From the NCBI GenBank assembly GCA_004519485.1, contig CP038128.1, positions 1,381,001 through 1,445,000 of the forward strand: DNA of 64,000 nt. The letters run 5' to 3'. Source of the stretch: Nannochloropsis oceanica. Taxonomy: Eukaryota; Sar; Eustigmatophyceae; Eustigmatales; Monodopsidaceae. The notes beneath the pieces are model-generated. The model did not search any database. It saw nothing but the letters and a program-made list of their open reading frames with translations, and was not told the origin of the DNA. The position numbers and the translations under genes are program-made. Positions 60,748 through 64,000 of this stretch are shown here, one piece after another. The number at the start of each line of letters is the position of its first letter. The first letter of the stretch is position 1.

Positions 60748-60763
60748 CAACGAGACCACACGA

Positions 60764-60778
60764 GGGTTAGGGTTAGGG
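60764..60778 (+). repeat. Short telomere-like motif
   Basis: The plus strand reads gggttagggttaggg, about two and a half TTAGGG units, just outside repeat copy A. Confidence 0.5.
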
Positions 60779-61077
60779 CGGTGATCAAACAAGATAGAGA
60801 GCATGCTGAGACCATCCCTCCCACGACTGTGTGGTTCGTTGGTCCTTTTAACACGTTTGTGTTTTTAAGGCTCTGACATGAAATCTTCCATGTTTGGGAA
60901 CGGGATTCCGCGCGCGAGTTCGATTCAACCGATTTTCCTCGGTGGGAACGGGCTTCGCGCACTCCCGTTCGTGAGCCGCAAGAGATCTAATAATAAATTT
61001 CTGAAAAAAATGGCCTGCACGCTTGATAATTGTAGATGGTCGTCAGGAGTCGTCGATAGTCATTTGATTAGTCGTAG

Positions 61078-61139
61078 TCGTGCGTGATTCCCATCGAGGA
61101 CGACCATGACGACCAGTGGTCGTGCATGATGTCCATCGA
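61078..61139 (+). repeat. Imperfect tandem unit beside repeat copy B
   Basis: The unit gtcgtgcgtgattcccatcg is repeated as gtcgtgcatgatgtccatcg 42 bases on, with related gacgac motifs between. Confidence 0.6.
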
Positions 61140-61287
61140 AAGTTATGTACACTTTTGCTCTTTTTACTTTTTTCGGGGTTTAATCACCATTACGAGCCTT
61201 GCCATCGACATGATGGCATTTATTTCTACCATAATGTGAGAACCAAACTAAGCCCGTCCTTCATGACGGGGTAGCTGCCGGCATCAG
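61139..61287 (+). repeat. ~150-bp repeat copy B, left arm of a fold-back element
   Basis: Direct-orientation copy ending cgggg tagctgccggcatca. Its reverse complement occurs 90 bases further on as copy C, so B and C form an inverted repeat. Confidence 0.75.
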
Positions 61288-61377
61288 GCCACTGGCGTTT
61301 TCGCGGGACGGTGACACCATCCCGCTCGGAACAAGCCGCTCCTTTGGCTGCCGGTCATCCCGCGCCCACGAGTGGGG

Positions 61378-61507
61378 CTGATGCCGGCAGCTACCCCGTC
61401 ATACGGGATGGGCTTAGTTTGGTGCTCACATTATGGTAGAAGTAGATGCCATCATGTCGGTGGCAAGGCTCGTAATGGTGATAAAACCCCAAAAAAGTAA
61501 AAAGGAC
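61378..61507 (-). repeat. ~150-bp repeat copy C, right arm of a fold-back element
   Basis: Reads in reverse complement as tacttttttggggttttatcac, cattacgagccttgccac, catgatggcat, ataatgtgagcaccaaacta and agctgccggcatcag, matching copy B over nearly its whole length. The 90-base centre (61288-61377) is GC-rich. Confidence 0.75.
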
Positions 61508-62508
61508 GACTACGACGACAATTATACTTGTCATGCATAATCGAAGGGCCAAAGATGACTGACGATTGACTAGATGATGCCGGTAGTCGTCCGACGTGTG
61601 ATCTCATTAGAATTTAAGCTTCATAAACGCGAACAAGAAATATAAATGTACTGTGACTGTGTACGCGACATGTATAGACATTGGCGGATTTTTCGTCTAT
61701 CACGCTCATGGGTCATTTTGTGCGCGAAGCCTCGAGAGAAGGCCCTTGGGACAGAAACAGAAACGCCTCCACACTCCCATCCCTTAGTCGTACGCAAAGA
61801 CCGATAGTCCTCACTCAACACTCAAATCGACACATTTCTAAGGCATTACATTTTTGGCCCGCGAAAGGTTTACCAACATTAAGAAACTCTTGCTAGTGAC
61901 TAGCTCAGGGAAGCAGCCGCCACTTGTGGCCTCCCCAATCGTAACCTTTTATTTTCCATCTTTTAAAATCCTCGATCATAAACAAAGGGAAAAAACGCCC
62001 CCGACACACTAGCGAAGTTTATTGCCCCGGAGCAAGCTTTGGGGGCTACGTAAGCTAATGATCGTGCCTGTCGACACCAATTTTACCGAAGAGGTCAATC
62101 TGTGAAGGAATGGAAGGAAATGAGAGATATGAGGCATAGGAATTTCAATGTCTTCGCCTGCTTCCTCTCTGACCCATTTACCATCATGCTCAAAGGATCA
62201 GCGTGATGCTTAATGTAAATCTATAGTCCCACGAAAGTTGCTGTTTCACGTATCCTCGGCGCTGAGCTTCGCCGATGCACGTTTTCCTTTTACGCTTTCC
62301 TTGTGCATGTTTATCCCTCCTGAACTTAAGCCCTTCCCTTCTCAAATCACCACTCACTCCGTCTTGTTAATTACTCTCACATATTCGTACCAAGAGCAAT
62401 ACCCCAATCGGGCCTAGCCAAGACGCAGATTCTTCATCCAACAAGCTCTCCTCTTCCCCTCTTTCAGTATACTTACCTTGGACATGCCAACTTCATGGAA
62501 CGGAAAAA

Positions 62509-63998
62509 TTAATCAACGGATCCCTCAGATTGTTCGGAATTTGGACAAACCTGTACATCAATTAACCGCACAATGTACGCCCTCCCTCCCTCCTTCTTTC
62601 CCTCTCCTTACATGCACATGATCATCCGGCTCCCAGCAAAGTGTCTTTTCATGGCCGATGCCATCCCACACGCCTACATCGAACTCAAGCTCCTCGTCTT
62701 CCGCGTACTTTCTCACTAAGATAGACATCTTGAAACTATGCCTTGCCGCCCCTGTCCTTTTGGTTTTGGGCCCCAGGGTCCTAAAAAGAGAGAAAATTGG
62801 AATGAATGATGGGGAAAGAGAGGAGGAACTAAGGACACGGGGAGAGCTTGTCCACTTTTTAGGTCTTGGGCACTGGTACAGAACTTCTCCAAGCGTATGA
62901 ATAATTGGGAGGGAAGGATGACGGACCAAGGCGGGCAAGAGGGAGAAACCCGAGGGAGGGAAGGAGAAAAGGTACAGCGGCAGTCATCCCAAATCCTTGA
63001 AGGACATAATATTCGCTTCCTACCGAAAACAAGTAAGGTTGATCAAGGAAGATTCCGAAATATTCGCTGGGAAAGGGGAATGATGCAGGGAAGGAGGGAA
63101 GGGGAGAGGGAGGAAAGGATAAAAGCGCTTACCCGGGTCCTGGTAAAGAGGAGGCATACGACTTGGGGATGGTATAATAGACCATGTGTTCTTCATGCTC
63201 AAGCTGGGGCTTGTTAGAAATAGAATTTTTCCAGATGCGGGGCCTGATATTGCCACTGCGGAAGGCGGCCGGGCCTTCTTCGTGGCCATGTTCGTCCTCG
63301 TGCTGGTGTTCGTCCTCGTGCTGGTGTTCGTCCTCATGATCGTGACCTCCCATTGGAAGAATGACCTGCGTGGTGAACGAGGAGGCAGTAAATAAGAAAA
63401 ATACGAGTTTAGGGCAGGAGGAGTGATAGGTGGTGGAAAAAAGGGTTCGGGAAGAAAAAGGGAAAGGTAATGTGGGAGAATATGACCAGGAGGGTGGTCA
63501 GGACGTCTTCCACTGTCGGGCTCACATGCATATGTGCATCCCACCTCCTATCTGTATCCCTTAAGCATGTCTACCTGCCTCTTCCCAAAGCACTCCTGTC
63601 ACCCCCTCCCTTGCTACCATCTTCCCTCACACTTCACCTACCCCAGGGTATACAACGGTAGCATTGCCCCAATCCGTGATCTGGTCCATATGGATAGTGA
63701 TATGGAAGACTTTTCCTCGCCTTACTCGCGTCCTGCTAAGTGTGACCGTGGCCGTAATGGCGCCGTCGGGAGGGCAGTCAGCGTAGACCTACAAGTGGAA
63801 GGGAAGGAAGGAGGGAGGATGGGAGGGGATATTTACATGTTTGAGAGTTCTCATAATTTTCCCCATAGAATGACATGTGATGGATCCCTTGGAGGTCATA
63901 GACTCCAGATAAGGACTAAGGATAGAGGGATTTGCCGAAGGCGGCAACAATTGAAGACAGTGTATGGTTGTGTTTGGAATAAAAGACAAATACGACAA
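62509..63998 (-). CDS. Unrecognised protein with a His/Glu/Asp tandem repeat, 5' end at or beyond the window edge
   Basis: Exons in agreeing phase: about 63998-63837 (open to the window edge), 63788-63642, 63365-63133, 62780-62612 and 62550-62509. At least 197 residues lie after the first listed exon. The 63788 exon reads VYADCPPDGAITATVTL and KVFHITIHMDQITDWGNATV, which looks like beta-strands of a small secreted-type domain. The next exon opens VILPMGGHDHE and runs into about three copies of HEDEHQ encoded by a tandem 18-base unit (about 63290-63345), a likely metal-binding segment. Later come GIGHEKTLCWEPDDHVH and the end SEQSEGSVD. I know no family for it. A start Met inside the first exon (ATG near 63900) is possible, or the gene begins outside the window. 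The exon chain is supported only by phase and composition. Confidence 0.5.
63293..63347 (-). repeat. Coding minisatellite, 18-base unit
   Basis: The plus strand repeats gtcctcgtgctggtgttc about three times, the last copy diverged. On the minus strand it is in frame and encodes the HEDEHQ units. Confidence 0.85.
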
Positions 63999-64000
63999 AA

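Larger units (their letters stand above)
58876..62508. other. Array-free unique region with fold-back repeats, no supported gene
   Basis: About 3.6 kb with lower GC than the rest, short chance frames only, and almost no GGGA/CCCT repeats. It contains the repeat copies listed at 60599, 61139 and 61378 and a two-unit telomere-like motif near 60764. The 107-codon minus-strand frame at 59633-59956 has no recognisable feature. The boundary with the neighbouring genes is sharp in composition, which suggests an inserted or differently evolving segment. Confidence 0.5.

Noticed and set aside
60920-60935. gagttcgattc resembling a tRNA B box
   Set aside because: No matching A box, acceptor stem or cloverleaf could be formed around it.

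Overview
This is a nuclear window from a eukaryote with many spliced genes, most likely a photosynthetic stramenopile. A Nannochloropsis/Microchloropsis-like eustigmatophyte fits best, but that assignment is inference. The evidence is of three kinds. Nearly every gene is cut by short GT-AG introns. At least three proteins begin with a signal-peptide-like segment ending in Ala-Phe, the secondary-plastid targeting signal of this lineage. The whole window is also saturated with GGGA/CCCT tetranucleotide arrays, which stay open in all reading frames and create many false open frames (Gly-Arg-Glu-Gly or Pro-Ser-Leu-Pro repeats).

Layout, with exons rebuilt by eye from splice phase and family similarity. 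A 792-aa low-complexity protein (-, 1571-3949). Mitochondrial HslU protease ATPase (-, 5581-8205). A methyltransferase-like protein (+, 8695-10265). A carotenoid cleavage dioxygenase (-, 10552-14703). A four-helix membrane protein (+, 15532-17518). A membrane-anchored short-chain dehydrogenase (-, 18319-19754). A conserved-looking membrane protein (-, 20554-21529). Protein farnesyl/geranylgeranyltransferase alpha subunit (+, 22281-23730). A DsbA-like protein (-, 24496-25511). LipB octanoyltransferase (-, 26393-27346). A DJ-1/PfpI protein (+, 28165-28941). The GRWD1/Rrb1-type ribosome-assembly WD40 protein (-, 29528-33330). Pyruvate dehydrogenase E1 beta (+, 33865-36990). A fused FKBP-MsrA protein (-, 37757-39547). 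A WWE-domain/polyglutamine protein (+, 40048-42083). A divergent PP1-type phosphatase (+, 43059-46102). An LRR fragment (-, about 46922-47713). A 21-exon MATE transporter (+, 48555-53652). A possible transposase remnant (-, about 55075-55371). A CCCH zinc-finger protein (-, 55710-58875). A His-rich protein running to the window edge (-, 62509 to about 63998).

The genes are ordinary, functionally mixed housekeeping genes packed head-to-head or tail-to-tail. I see no operon-like functional cluster, virus-like element, CRISPR, rRNA or tRNA. A weak theme is lipoate/pyruvate metabolism (LipB and PDH E1 beta) and organelle redox or protein repair (DsbA-like, DJ-1, FKBP-MsrA).

The most interesting structural signal is in the introns. 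On the sense strand many introns carry a G-rich (GGGA)n array just after the 5' splice site and a complementary C-rich (CCCT)n array just before the 3' splice site. The intron ends could therefore pair in the transcript. The 59-62.5 kb stretch lacks these arrays and instead holds a dispersed ~150-bp repeat, two copies of which form a fold-back element.
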